Assembly (NCBI GenBank): GCA_959606705.1
Contig: CAUHLX010000085.1
Span: 1 to 9,633 of the forward strand
Direction: 5' to 3'
Source: an uncultured Bacillota bacterium
Lineage (GTDB): Bacteria > Bacillota > Clostridia > Peptostreptococcales > Anaerovoracaceae
DNA: 9,633 bases
Below the pieces are notes generated by a model. That model had not been told where the DNA came from and did not search any database. It was given only the letters and a program-made list of their open reading frames with translations. Shown here piece by piece: positions 1 through 6,358 of this stretch. Numbering within the stretch: position 1 is the stretch's first letter; each line of letters begins with the position of its first letter. The position numbers and the translations under genes were made by a program.

Positions 1-909
1 TAAGCCGACTACCGCTCCGTCCTTCACGGACAGCACGTCCTCCGGCCCGATAATTCCGGAAAGCAGCCCCACTACGGTTCCGCTGAGAATGCCGAACATG
101 ATGGCGTTGAAAATTTTCTGGGTTTTAATGGCGATGAACAGCAAGACCGCGATGGGAATCAGCATGATCAGCCCTTTGGGGTCCGCATTCTGAGCCAGAA
201 TTTGTTCCGCCTCCTCGCTGACCGCCCCGCTTCCGCCGAAAACGCTGAACAGCACCACGGTAATCAAGCCCGCCGTGATGGAATATTTAAATCGAGTGGA
301 AACCACTCCGCCGATTTCCGCGGTTCCCTCTCTCATGGTGTAGCTCTGCGTGGTCGCCGAAGCGATGGTCGTATCGGATACCGGTGCCAGATTGTCCCCG
401 AAGGTTGCCCCGCCCAAAAGCGCCGCGGCCATAAACACCGGGTCCGCGCCCAAAAGCACCCCTGCCGGATAAAGCACCGGCGCCGTGGAGAACAAGGTCC
501 CGATGGAGGTTCCCGTGGATGTGGCGATCACACAGGCGGCCACAAAAGAAAAGGCCACGAACAGACCTCCCGAGAGGCCGATCTGCTGTCCCAGCCAAAC
601 GAAGCCGTAGGCGATCCCGCTCTTGCCCATCAATCCCGTAAACAATCCCACCACCAGCAGGATCATGATCAGGATGCTGTTGCTCTTCTTGGACATTCCG
701 GTCATGACGGCGTCCCAATAAGCGCTCCAATCCTTACTGAAAAAGCAGCCGATCATCAGGGCGACCAGCCCGCCCATGGCCAAAGCATCCATCTTGAACA
801 CCTTGAATACGATGAAAAACACGATGCAGAACACCGTAAAAATCAACATGGGGAACAAGCCTACCAAATATCCCCCATGGAACTCCAGCCGTTTCTTTTT
901 CTCGTCCAT
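1..909 (-). CDS. nhaC: NhaC-family Na+/H+ antiporter, C-terminus cut by window edge
   Basis: The frame starts at ATG 909-907 and stays open for 303 codons to the window edge, so only the C-terminal part is missing. The protein is an inner-membrane transporter. A short charged N-terminus (MDEKKKR) precedes hydrophobic segments at about residues 14-38, 43-57, 78-95, 114-130 and 210-225. The family signatures are visible: a Ser/Thr/Gly-rich stretch STGTSIGT at 131-138 and GDNLAPVSDTT at 171-181, which matches the NhaC GD-x-x-(S/A)-P-x-SDTT motif thought to line the ion path. Known family role: exchange of Na+ for H+; some relatives (MleN type) exchange an organic acid as well. The start is firmly set: AGGAGG at 923-918 lies 8 nt upstream, inside the last codons of the preceding gene, whose TAA stop directly abuts this ATG. 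Translation is therefore very probably coupled to the two small genes upstream. The exchanged solute cannot be read from the sequence. Confidence 0.9.
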   Translation of the reverse strand, partial: MDEKKKRLEFHGGYLVGLFPMLIFTVFCIVFFIVFKVFKMDALAMGGLVALMIGCFFSKDWSAYWDAVMTGMSKKSNSILIMILLVVGLFTGLMGKSGIAYGFVWLGQQIGLSGGLFVAFSFVAACVIATSTGTSIGTLFSTAPVLYPAGVLLGADPVFMAAALLGGATFGDNLAPVSDTTIASATTQSYTMREGTAEIGGVVSTRFKYSITAGLITVVLFSVFGGSGAVSEEAEQILAQNADPKGLIMLIPIAVLLFIAIKTQKIFNAIMFGILSGTVVGLLSGIIGPEDVLSVKDGAVVGL

Positions 910-1434
910 TTATCTTTCCTCCTCTTTCATGCGCCGCAGCAGTGTTTCGATCTCCCGGGGATTTGCCTTGGGAAAGTGCACGGACAAATACCAGGGGAAA
1001 ATCTGATGCAGCCAGAGCTGATAACGATTGGTAACGGTAAACATCTCATTTAAAATTTCGATAAAGTCCTCCACCGATTCGATTTCCGAGGTCAATTGCT
1101 GAAACTCTTCTAAAAAACTACCGTATTCTTTTAATCCGAAGTAGGAAATAACCCCCACGTCCACCTGAACCATCGTCTTTGACATTTGGCAAAGCTGTTC
1201 CGCCGTGAAGTTTCCGCTGCGGGCAAACTTCAGCAGGTCGGGGAAAATGTGCACACCCAGCGCACGAATTTCGCCGGACAGCATAACCGTCGTGGTGAAA
1301 TACTGATTGTGGATTCCCGCCCCGCTGGTGGAGTATCCCTTCTTTAAAAAATAGACGTCCCGGGGCTCCTCCACCCAGATTTTCTCCGTGTGTTCCATCA
1401 CTCGAGCCTTAAATTCCCTCAGCTTCTCATTCAT
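910..1434 (-). CDS. Small helical protein resembling the C-terminal domain of cucumopine synthase
   Basis: This encodes 174 aa from ATG 1434-1432. A GTG at 1443 would add three residues but has no spaced ribosome site, whereas the ATG has a GGGGGG run about 8 nt upstream. There is no signal peptide or membrane segment, and the sequence looks mostly helical. Recognisable parts are a charged N-terminal helix, a central Gly-rich turn (GYSTSGAGIHNQYF) and a C-terminal aromatic block NRYQLWLHQIFPWYL. That last block resembles the conserved N-R-x-x-x-W-x-H-x-x-FPW region I recall from the helical bundle domain of agrobacterial cucumopine/mikimopine synthases. The gene overlaps the cyclophilin-like gene upstream by 8 nt and its stop abuts the nhaC start, so the three are probably cotranslated. 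In cucumopine synthase the two domains form one chain; here they would be two subunits. This is inference from remembered family patterns. The reaction and substrate are unknown, and opine synthesis is not implied. Confidence 0.62.
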   Translation of the reverse strand: MNEKLREFKARVMEHTEKIWVEEPRDVYFLKKGYSTSGAGIHNQYFTTTVMLSGEIRALGVHIFPDLLKFARSGNFTAEQLCQMSKTMVQVDVGVISYFGLKEYGSFLEEFQQLTSEIESVEDFIEILNEMFTVTNRYQLWLHQIFPWYLSVHFPKANPREIETLLRRMKEEER

Positions 1435-1867
1435 TTCCCTCACCCCCCGTCAATTCGAACGTCACCAGGATATAGTCCTCTCCAAACAGCAGGTTCTCCC
1501 AAACCCGTTTTCCGATTTCCGGCAGCTTGGGAACATCCTCCTCCACTACCTGGAGCACCGCCACCGCGGGTACGCCCTCCGTAATCTCATCGTAATTGAT
1601 GGATAGATACTGGAAGTCCAGCTCCATGTTCATCCGTCCCGGCGGCTGCTGGGACATGTCCTCCGTGTTGCAGTCCTGCGGGTCGATGATCAGACGATAC
1701 GGACAATACATCTGCCCTCCGGCCACCACCGCGTGACTCTGCACGCTTCGATAGGGGAAGGTTTTTTTCAGCTCCGCGCAAATCTTGGGGTTGAATTCGG
1801 ATAAAAGCTCCGCTTTTACCTCCACATCCAGCGCGTCCCAACGGATTTTCACAAATTCTCTCGACAT
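1427..1867 (-). CDS. Cyclophilin-like-fold protein resembling the N-terminal domain of cucumopine synthase (DUF3830-like)
   Basis: This encodes 146 aa from ATG 1867-1865 (MSREF). The frame opens further upstream at 1900, but AGAGGTGA at 1879-1872 sits 4 nt before the inner ATG and decides the start. The protein is soluble, with alternating beta-like stretches. It has a Leu-rich first third (KAELLSEFNPKICAELKKTF), then FPYRSVQSHAVVAGGQMYCP, then a Gly-Arg-Met turn leading into SINYDEITEGVPAVAVLQV, and a C-terminal strand ILVTFEL. The H-A-x-V-x-G-x-x-M-Y pattern and the Y-x-E-x-x-E segment resemble small cyclophilin-like-fold proteins (DUF3830/cucumopine synthase N-domain) rather than true peptidyl-prolyl isomerases, whose catalytic Arg/Phe motifs I do not see. 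It is the first gene of the three-gene block ending in nhaC, preceded by an AT-rich spacer with repeat structure. Role unknown; a small-molecule-binding or enzymatic subunit that pairs with the downstream helical protein is the likeliest reading. Confidence 0.62.
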   Translation of the reverse strand: MSREFVKIRWDALDVEVKAELLSEFNPKICAELKKTFPYRSVQSHAVVAGGQMYCPYRLIIDPQDCNTEDMSQQPPGRMNMELDFQYLSINYDEITEGVPAVAVLQVVEEDVPKLPEIGKRVWENLLFGEDYILVTFELTGGEGNE

Positions 1868-1871
1868 CAAT

Positions 1872-1879
1872 TCACCTCT
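1872..1879 (-). promoter_or_regulatory. Ribosome binding site that sets the start of the cyclophilin-like gene
   Basis: AGAGGTGA on the minus strand lies 4 nt before ATG 1867-1865. The longer start at 1900 has no comparable purine-rich site, so the shorter protein is preferred. Confidence 0.75.
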
Positions 1880-1915
1880 TTCTGCCACTGCTGTCTTCAA
1901 CGTTACTTAGCCCCT

Positions 1916-1944
1916 ATTCTACCGAGCGGTCACCGGCCAGTCTG
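1916..1944 (-). promoter_or_regulatory. Candidate sigma-70-type promoter for the cyclophilin-like/helical/nhaC block
   Basis: On the minus strand TAGAAT (1921-1916) is a good -10 hexamer. CAGACT (1944-1939) stands 17 nt upstream as a weak -35 that keeps the central GAC. The transcript would begin about 40 nt before the first start codon. The spacer contains interleaved short inverted repeats, ACCG/CGGT/ACCG, at 1921-1935, and the -35 touches the TGTAAA-N4-TTTACA palindrome. An alternative -35, TTTACA (1948-1943), is a better hexamer but stands 21 nt from the -10, which is too far. The position is reasonable: downstream of a terminator and upstream of a gene block. The hexamer match is only moderate. 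Confidence 0.35.
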
Positions 1945-1958
1945 TAAAGCAGTTTACA
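1943..1958. promoter_or_regulatory. TGTAAA-N4-TTTACA palindrome, candidate operator
   Basis: This is a perfect 6-bp inverted repeat with a 4-bp centre (gcag). It lies next to the candidate promoter of the nhaC block and would overlap its -35. A looser copy of the same half-sites, GTAAA-N6-TTTAC, lies at 1996-2011. A dimeric transcription factor could bind here. No regulator is encoded in the window and I cannot assign a family. Confidence 0.35.
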
Positions 1959-1994
1959 AAAATTTATTTTATTCAGAAAATTTATTTTTTTCAG
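1959..1994. repeat. Two-copy 18-bp AT-rich tandem repeat
   Basis: Positions 1959-1976 and 1977-1994 are adjacent 18-bp copies (AAAATTTATTTT, then a variable base, then TTCAG-like end) that differ at one base (A at 1971, T at 1989). The repeat follows directly on the TGTAAA palindrome, upstream of the candidate promoter. A-tract phasing at 18 bp is not helical-repeat spacing, so simple intrinsic bending is not clearly indicated. It could be a pair of binding sites, an UP-element-like activator stretch, or the product of slippage. Confidence 0.7.
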
Positions 1995-2026
1995 AGTAAA
2001 CATTTTTTTACCTTAAGGACCGTATG

Positions 2027-2059
2027 AAAAAAGGGGAAAGCGCCCATCGCTTTCCCCTT
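2027..2059 (-). terminator. Intrinsic (rho-independent) terminator after the EamA transporter gene
   Basis: The minus-strand transcript forms a perfect 12-bp stem (AAGGGGAAAGCG paired with CGCTTTCCCCTT) with a 5-nt loop. It ends in a run of six U encoded at 2032-2027, counting the two U that also pair at the stem base. It starts about 35 nt past the transporter stop codon. This separates the transporter transcript from the nhaC block and implies that block has its own promoter. Confidence 0.92.
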
Positions 2060-2094
2060 CTTGATCCTCCCTCGTTCGCAGTCAGACACTCGTT

Positions 2095-3081
2095 TTAACC
2101 TTGCGAAGCCGGTGTTTCCGAACGTTCCGCTTTTGGGATGCGGTTTTCGTAATAGTTGGTTCCCCACACTCCGGCGATGATGAACACGCCGCCTAGAATC
2201 TGATACCAGTGCAGAGCCTCGTGGAGCCACAGCACTCCCGCTAAAATGGAAATCACCGTGGCCAGATTATCAAAGACCGCCGCATTGGCCGCCTTCATTT
2301 TGGACAGCATGTAATTCATGCAGAAGAAGGCCACCACCGAAGCCAGAGCCCCCAGATAGACCACCGCCTGCATGGCGCTGGCGGAACGGAAGGGAGCCTG
2401 ATACATTTCCGTCAGGTTGCCGCGAACCAGTCCCTGAACCACCGCGATGACATTGAAGACGATGGCGCCCAGCCAGATCATCACAAAGGTGATCTCTACC
2501 GAGGTGAAATATTTCGAGTATTTTCTGGATAGAACGTTTTGTGTCGAACCTCCCGTAATCGAGATCAACAGGAGCAGAATTCCGAAAAAGCTGCCTTCTT
2601 CCCCCGAGCTTTTGGCGAAGACCACCGTGATCAGCACCCCGATTACGGAAGAGAGAATAAACCCCCACTGAACTGCCGCGGGCTTTTCTTTGAGAATCAC
2701 CACGCCCAGCAGACTGACAAAAATCGGCATCAGCGACACCATGATTCCCGCCTGTGAGGTGGTGGTAAACCGCAGTCCGTTGGCCTCGAAAATAAAAGCC
2801 ATCACCGGATAAAAAACGGAAAGGAGAAGGACGCCCTTAATCGGTTTTCCTTTAAAGTCCACTTTAATGAGCCCAAACAGTAAAAGTATGGTCAAGATCA
2901 AAGCCGCGATCCCGAACCGATAAGAGAGAAGGATCATGGGAGTCAGATCCGCCAGTCCCTGCTTGCTGAACAGGAAGGAGAGACCGAAAATAAGACACAT
3001 GACGATTCCGGCCAGATAGGGTGACAATTTTTGAAACAATCCGGCTGACGCCGCAGGCGGCGGTGACTGTTGGTGATTCAT
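2095..3081 (-). CDS. EamA-family (drug/metabolite transporter superfamily) permease
   Basis: This encodes 328 aa, the usual length for the ten-helix EamA carriers. Two homologous halves are visible, about residues 20-150 and 165-312, each with about five hydrophobic segments. The first half begins LAGIVMCLIFGLSFLFSK and carries the family's P-x(5)-YRF turn (residues 48-55). The second half ends with the typical LGGVFIIAGVWGTNY helix. The N-terminus (MNHQQSPPPA) is polar and cytoplasmic in the usual topology. The start is supported by AAAGGAGG at 3098-3091, 9 nt before ATG 3081. The gene follows the acyl-CoA synthetase beta gene by 79 nt with a GC-rich hairpin between, and ends at a strong terminator. 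I see no clear promoter of its own, so it may be transcribed by read-through from the catabolic operon. Family members export amino acids, metabolites or drugs. The substrate cannot be told here; export of the operon's product or intake of its substrate are both only inference. Confidence 0.9.
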   Translation of the reverse strand: MNHQQSPPPAASAGLFQKLSPYLAGIVMCLIFGLSFLFSKQGLADLTPMILLSYRFGIAALILTILLLFGLIKVDFKGKPIKGVLLLSVFYPVMAFIFEANGLRFTTTSQAGIMVSLMPIFVSLLGVVILKEKPAAVQWGFILSSVIGVLITVVFAKSSGEEGSFFGILLLLISITGGSTQNVLSRKYSKYFTSVEITFVMIWLGAIVFNVIAVVQGLVRGNLTEMYQAPFRSASAMQAVVYLGALASVVAFFCMNYMLSKMKAANAAVFDNLATVISILAGVLWLHEALHWYQILGGVFIIAGVWGTNYYENRIPKAERSETPASQG

Positions 3082-3114
3082 GGTGCCGTACCTCCTTTGA
3101 GAAGCGGATCGCCT

Positions 3115-3148
3115 AAACCCAGGAGGCGCTGGGCGCTCCCCCGGGCTT
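3115..3148 (-). other. GC-rich imperfect hairpin after the acyl-CoA synthetase beta gene
   Basis: On the minus strand AAGCCC (3148-3143) pairs with GGGTTT (3120-3115), allowing one G-U. Inside it GGAGCGC pairs with GCGC-C-TCC through a bulged C. The hairpin begins 13 nt after the stop of the beta subunit gene. Only three U follow, so it is at best a weak terminator; it may partly terminate or stabilise the 3' end of the catabolic operon. Confidence 0.5.
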
Positions 3149-3160
3149 AAACGTCGTCGG

Positions 3161-3817
3161 TCAATCCTTTTGTTTGATCAGCGCGTCGACGCCTTTGGCG
3201 CCCCGGCCCTTTTCATAGAGGAACAAGGGATTGATATCGATTTCCTCGATTTCCGGCTTGGACAGCACCAGCTTGGACATGGCCATCAGCGCGTCGATCA
3301 GCGCGTCTTCATCGTAAACCGTTCCTCGAGCGCCGTGAAGGATCTTCGACAGCTTGGTCTCCGCGATCATCTCCGCGGCGTCGGTTCTGGAAATCGGCAG
3401 CAGGCGCAGAGCGATGTCTGCGAACACCTCCACGTAGATCCCGCCGGTACCGGCCATGATCACCGGTCCGAACTGAGGGTCCTGTTTCATACCCAGGATC
3501 ACTTCCAGGCCGGCTGGCGCCATTTCCTGCACCAGTACGCCGTCGATTTTCGCATTCTTATCGTAATTTCCCGCGTTTTTCAAGATCGTCTCATAGGTAT
3601 CCTCGGCAGCTTCCGCCGCCACACCCACGAACACGCAGCCCGCGTCTGTCTTATGCTGAATGTCCGGTGAAAGAATCTTCATGACCGACGGTCCCGGAAG
3701 ACCCGCCGCCAGCTGCCGCGCTTCCGCCGGGCTGTGCGCCACAAAGCTTCCCGCCATGGGCACACCGTACTGGGAAAGAAGGTTTTTCGCATCCAGTTCG
3801 TTCAAAAATGTACTCAT
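3161..3817 (-). CDS. acdB: ADP-forming acyl-CoA (acetate-CoA) synthetase, beta subunit
   Basis: This encodes 218 aa, close to the 220-235 aa usual for the separate beta (ATP-grasp) subunit. With the alpha subunit it converts acyl-CoA + ADP + phosphate to free acid + CoA + ATP in the cytosol, the substrate-level phosphorylation step of many peptide-fermenting anaerobes. Motifs visible are VMKILSPDIQHKTDAG at 45-60, with His55 in the conserved HK(S/T)D box (the position that I believe carries the second phosphohistidine in archaeal ADP-forming synthetases), VQEMAPAGLEVILG at 96-109, GTGGIYVEVFAD at 123-134 and EIDINPL at 192-198, a metal-binding ATP-grasp motif. One departure is GCV in place of the more common GGV after the HKTD box. 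AAAGGGGGAA just upstream is a good ribosome site and lies inside the end of acdA. Only 1 nt separates the two genes, so equimolar coupled translation is likely. The acyl substrate (acetate, branched or aromatic) is not determinable. Confidence 0.93.
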   Translation of the reverse strand: MSTFLNELDAKNLLSQYGVPMAGSFVAHSPAEARQLAAGLPGPSVMKILSPDIQHKTDAGCVFVGVAAEAAEDTYETILKNAGNYDKNAKIDGVLVQEMAPAGLEVILGMKQDPQFGPVIMAGTGGIYVEVFADIALRLLPISRTDAAEMIAETKLSKILHGARGTVYDEDALIDALMAMSKLVLSKPEIEEIDINPLFLYEKGRGAKGVDALIKQKD

Positions 3818-3818
3818 T

Positions 3819-5303
3819 CTAGCATTCCCCCTTTCCGCATCCGCAGGACGCGTCGGAAGCCTCGGCTTCCACCCGGTCCAGGAACCGGCGGTATTTCAAT
3901 CCGCAGACCGCCGCGTTGACACACTCCAGCGGCGTGTCATAGGTGTAGATTCCCTTCTGCGCCAGAGCCTCTCTGGCGGGACGCACGTATTCGCCCGCCA
4001 TGATGCAGATGTAGACCGGCTTTTTCTTTCCGTAGCCTTCGTCCGCCAGAAGCTTGGCCAGCGCCTCGCCCAGCTCTTTTCTAGGCAGGAAGGTGGGAGT
4101 CACGGTGATGAAAATCACGCTGTCCACCTGGTCGTCATCGATGACGGTCCGCAGGCTCTCCACGTGATGCGCTACGCTTGCGGAAGCCGTGATATCCGCA
4201 TAGCCTTCCGGCGAACAGATATTGGCCATGTCCGGCAGGACCTGAGCCAGCTTCTTTTTGGTTTCGTCGCTCACCGTGGGCAAGCGCAGGCTTCCCTCTT
4301 CCATGAAAGCGTCCGTGCAGTAGATGCCCGGCCCGCCTGCCTGAGTCAGGATAAAGCAGCGATTGCCTTTGGGTAAAATGCTGCTGTCAAAGGCCTGGAG
4401 AGTGTCCAGCAGATCCTTGAAGGTATAGACGCGAAGGATGCCGTACTGACGGAAGGCCGCGTCGTACACCGCGTCCGCCCCCGCCAGGGAACCGGTGTGG
4501 GAATTGGCCGCTTTGGCGCCGATCTCGCTGCGTCCTACCTTGAGCACCACCACCGGCTTTTTCCGAGCGATCCGAGCCAGGGTGTCGATCAGCTCCCGAC
4601 CTTTGGGATAGCCTTCCATATACATGCCGATCACCTTGGTGTCGGGATCGTTTTCGTAGTATTCCAGCAGGTCGATGAAGTCCACATCCGCCATGTTTCC
4701 GATGGAAATGAACTTGTTCATGGCCATGGGCACCGGCTGGGACGCGCCCCACATCAGCAGAGAGGCTGCGATGGAACCGCTCTGGGAAATAAAGCTGATT
4801 CCGCCCACCTTGCTGTTCTCCGCCTTGGGCAGATGGGTTTCCACGAAGGTGGTGTCCACCCGGCTCACGTTGTCGATCAGGCCGATGCAGTTGGGGCCCA
4901 CCACGCGGATGCCCCATTTCTTAGCGGTGTCCATCAGACAGGCCTGACGCTTAGCGCCGTCCTCCGTCTTGACCTCGCCGTAGCCTGCCGCGGCGCACAC
5001 GATGACTTTCACATCGTTCTTCTGCCGCATCCGCAGCTCCAGATCGTCCATGAGATCGAAAATCATGTGAGACGGTGTGATCAGAACCACCAGCTCCACG
5101 GTGTCTTCCACCTGGGAAAGCTTTTTATGGCAGGGAATCCCTAAAATTTCCGTCTCCGTCACATTGATGGGAAAAATCTTTTTGGGATACCCGATATTGA
5201 TCATATTATCCAATATGGTATACCCTGCCTTCAACGGATTGCCGCTGGCCCCCACGACCGCGACGTTTTCCGGATTGAACAGGGCGTCTAACGCTTGTTT
5301 CAT
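3819..5303 (-). CDS. acdA: ADP-forming acyl-CoA (acetate-CoA) synthetase, alpha subunit
   Basis: This encodes 494 aa, slightly longer than the usual alpha subunit of about 460. Three domains are recognisable: a CoA-binding Rossmann domain (residues about 8-150, with VVGASGNPLKAGYTI and VVGPNCIGL), a ligase domain (about 160-295, with FISQSGSIAASLLMWG and the phosphohistidine box NSHTGSLAG, His269), and a C-terminal domain (about 310-470). His269 corresponds to the catalytic His of ADP-forming synthetases, which carries phosphate between the acyl-phosphate step and the beta subunit. The start at ATG 5303 is supported by AGAGGTGA at 5314-5307. The gene is 1 nt ahead of acdB and 128 nt after the oxidoreductase beta gene; the gap holds two hairpins. 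The last residues, SCGCGKGEC, form an unusual cysteine-rich tail not expected for the family. Its codons also supply the ribosome site of acdB. Confidence 0.93.
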   Translation of the reverse strand: MKQALDALFNPENVAVVGASGNPLKAGYTILDNMINIGYPKKIFPINVTETEILGIPCHKKLSQVEDTVELVVLITPSHMIFDLMDDLELRMRQKNDVKVIVCAAAGYGEVKTEDGAKRQACLMDTAKKWGIRVVGPNCIGLIDNVSRVDTTFVETHLPKAENSKVGGISFISQSGSIAASLLMWGASQPVPMAMNKFISIGNMADVDFIDLLEYYENDPDTKVIGMYMEGYPKGRELIDTLARIARKKPVVVLKVGRSEIGAKAANSHTGSLAGADAVYDAAFRQYGILRVYTFKDLLDTLQAFDSSILPKGNRCFILTQAGGPGIYCTDAFMEEGSLRLPTVSDETKKKLAQVLPDMANICSPEGYADITASASVAHHVESLRTVIDDDQVDSVIFITVTPTFLPRKELGEALAKLLADEGYGKKKPVYICIMAGEYVRPAREALAQKGIYTYDTPLECVNAAVCGLKYRRFLDRVEAEASDASCGCGKGEC

Positions 5304-5335
5304 ATGTCACCTCTGCAATTTATGCTGAAAGAATC

Positions 5336-5373
5336 AATACGCCGCCGGCCCAATACCGGGGAGGCGACGTATT
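5336..5373 (-). other. Long hairpin upstream of acdA
   Basis: The arms AATACGTCGCC (5373-5363) and GGCGGCGTATT (5346-5336) pair over 11 bp with one G-U, and CCC/GGG can pair inside a 16-nt interior. No U-run follows, so it does not look like an ordinary terminator. It sits 22 nt before the acdA ribosome site. A transcript processing, stability or attenuation element between the oxidoreductase and synthetase genes fits the position. Confidence 0.6.
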
Positions 5374-5386
5374 CAATGGAGAGATT

Positions 5387-5415
5387 GCCGCGCCGTAAGG
5401 ATAGAGGCGCGCGGC
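5387..5415 (-). other. GC-rich hairpin after the oxidoreductase beta gene
   Basis: On the minus strand GCCGCGC (5415-5409) and GCGCGGC (5393-5387) form a perfect 7-bp GC stem with a 15-nt loop. It begins 16 nt after the porB stop codon. There is no U-run. It could protect the 3' end of the upstream message after cleavage. Confidence 0.5.
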
Positions 5416-5431
5416 GGTCAGTTTTGCGTTG

Positions 5432-6337
5432 TTACAGGGATGCCAGCTTCTTCAGCCGTTCCCACTTGGTGTCCACGAGCTCCTGGATTTCCGCGATTTC
5501 ATCATCGTTGAGATGTTTGAACTTCTTCATCCGCTTGACGTAATCCTTGATGGGCTTGGGCTCCTTGTATTCCTTGTTGATGACGAACTTGCCGTCGATG
5601 ACCTCAAACAGCGGGAAGAAATTGCATTCCACCGCCATGCGGGCTACTTCGATGCTGGTATCCGGTTTGATTCCCCAGCCGGTGAGGCAGGGATTGTAAA
5701 CGTGGATATAAGCCAGACCTCTTTCGGAGGCTTCCATGGCCTTCTCGATCTTGGCCACCATGTCCGGGATAAAGGCCGGGCTGCAGGTGGCCATATAGGG
5801 GATGTCGTGCATCGCCATGATCATGGGGAAGTCCTTCTTGTGCTGGCGCTTTCCGCCCCGTCCTTCCGCGCTCACCGGAGTGGTGGTGGTCCAGGAATAC
5901 TTGGTGGTTGCACTGCTTCTCTGATATCCGGTGTTCATGTAGCCTTCGTTATCGTAGCAGATATAGATCAGCTTATCGCCCCGTTCCGCGGCGCCCGACA
6001 GGCACTGCATTCCGGCATCGGTGGACGCGCCGTCGCCCGCGAACGCGACCACGTTCACCTTGCGGCCCACCTTTTCATAATGCATCTTGATTCCGGCCAG
6101 CATGGAAGCCACGTTGTCCAGCAGAGGGAAGAACACCGGGGTTTTTCCGCCGCTCTCCGTGTCCCAGCCTACGACGCCTACGCCGCCCATGCACCCGGGA
6201 GGTACCGCGTAAATGGTATTGGGTCCCAAAACCTTCATGCAGGTTCTGAGGGTCAGTTCTACGTTGCATCCCACACAGGCGGAAACACCCGGGGAGATCA
6301 TATCTTCCATTGAAGCTAATTTATCGATCACATTCAT
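5432..6337 (-). CDS. porB: 2-oxoacid:ferredoxin oxidoreductase, beta (thiamine-diphosphate-binding) subunit
   Basis: This encodes 301 aa, a normal length for the separate beta chain. The enzyme decarboxylates a 2-oxoacid on thiamine diphosphate and passes electrons to ferredoxin while forming acyl-CoA. The ThDP/Mg motif is complete: GDG at 101-103, then a conserved run including GMQCLSGAAERG, with DNEGYMNTG at 129-137 supplying Asn130. Cysteines 21, 24, 49 and 217 (CVGC, PGCM, YNPC) are placed as the four ligands of the beta-chain [4Fe-4S] cluster next to ThDP. The active-site loop region around 140-169 (QRSSATTKYSWTTTTP, then GGKRQHKKD) follows the PorB plan. ATG 6337 has GGAAGG about 10 nt upstream, a weaker site than those of its neighbours. 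It follows porA by 21 nt. The name porB is by family: pyruvate, branched-chain or other 2-oxoacids remain possible substrates. Confidence 0.93.
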   Translation of the reverse strand: MNVIDKLASMEDMISPGVSACVGCNVELTLRTCMKVLGPNTIYAVPPGCMGGVGVVGWDTESGGKTPVFFPLLDNVASMLAGIKMHYEKVGRKVNVVAFAGDGASTDAGMQCLSGAAERGDKLIYICYDNEGYMNTGYQRSSATTKYSWTTTTPVSAEGRGGKRQHKKDFPMIMAMHDIPYMATCSPAFIPDMVAKIEKAMEASERGLAYIHVYNPCLTGWGIKPDTSIEVARMAVECNFFPLFEVIDGKFVINKEYKEPKPIKDYVKRMKKFKHLNDDEIAEIQELVDTKWERLKKLASL

Positions 6338-6358
6338 GTTTTCCGTACCTTCCTTTCC

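Noticed and set aside
910..1867. A frameshifted single cucumopine-synthase-like gene rather than two genes
   Set aside because: Each part has its own start and stop with an overlap typical of translational coupling, and the second has a purine-rich site. An assembly frameshift cannot be fully excluded without relatives, but two genes is the better reading.
1868..1900. Longer N-terminus for the cyclophilin-like gene from 1900
   Set aside because: There is no ribosome site at the outer start, while a well-spaced AGAGGTGA precedes the inner ATG.
1991..2047. An 18-residue reading frame (MGAFPFF...) preceded by GGGAGG on the minus strand
   Set aside because: Its first codons lie inside the terminator stem and loop, and it would be translated only from terminated message. 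Chance is the simpler explanation.
3082..3160. A promoter for the EamA transporter
   Set aside because: No -35/-10 pair with acceptable spacing could be found; only a GC-rich hairpin and the ribosome site are visible.
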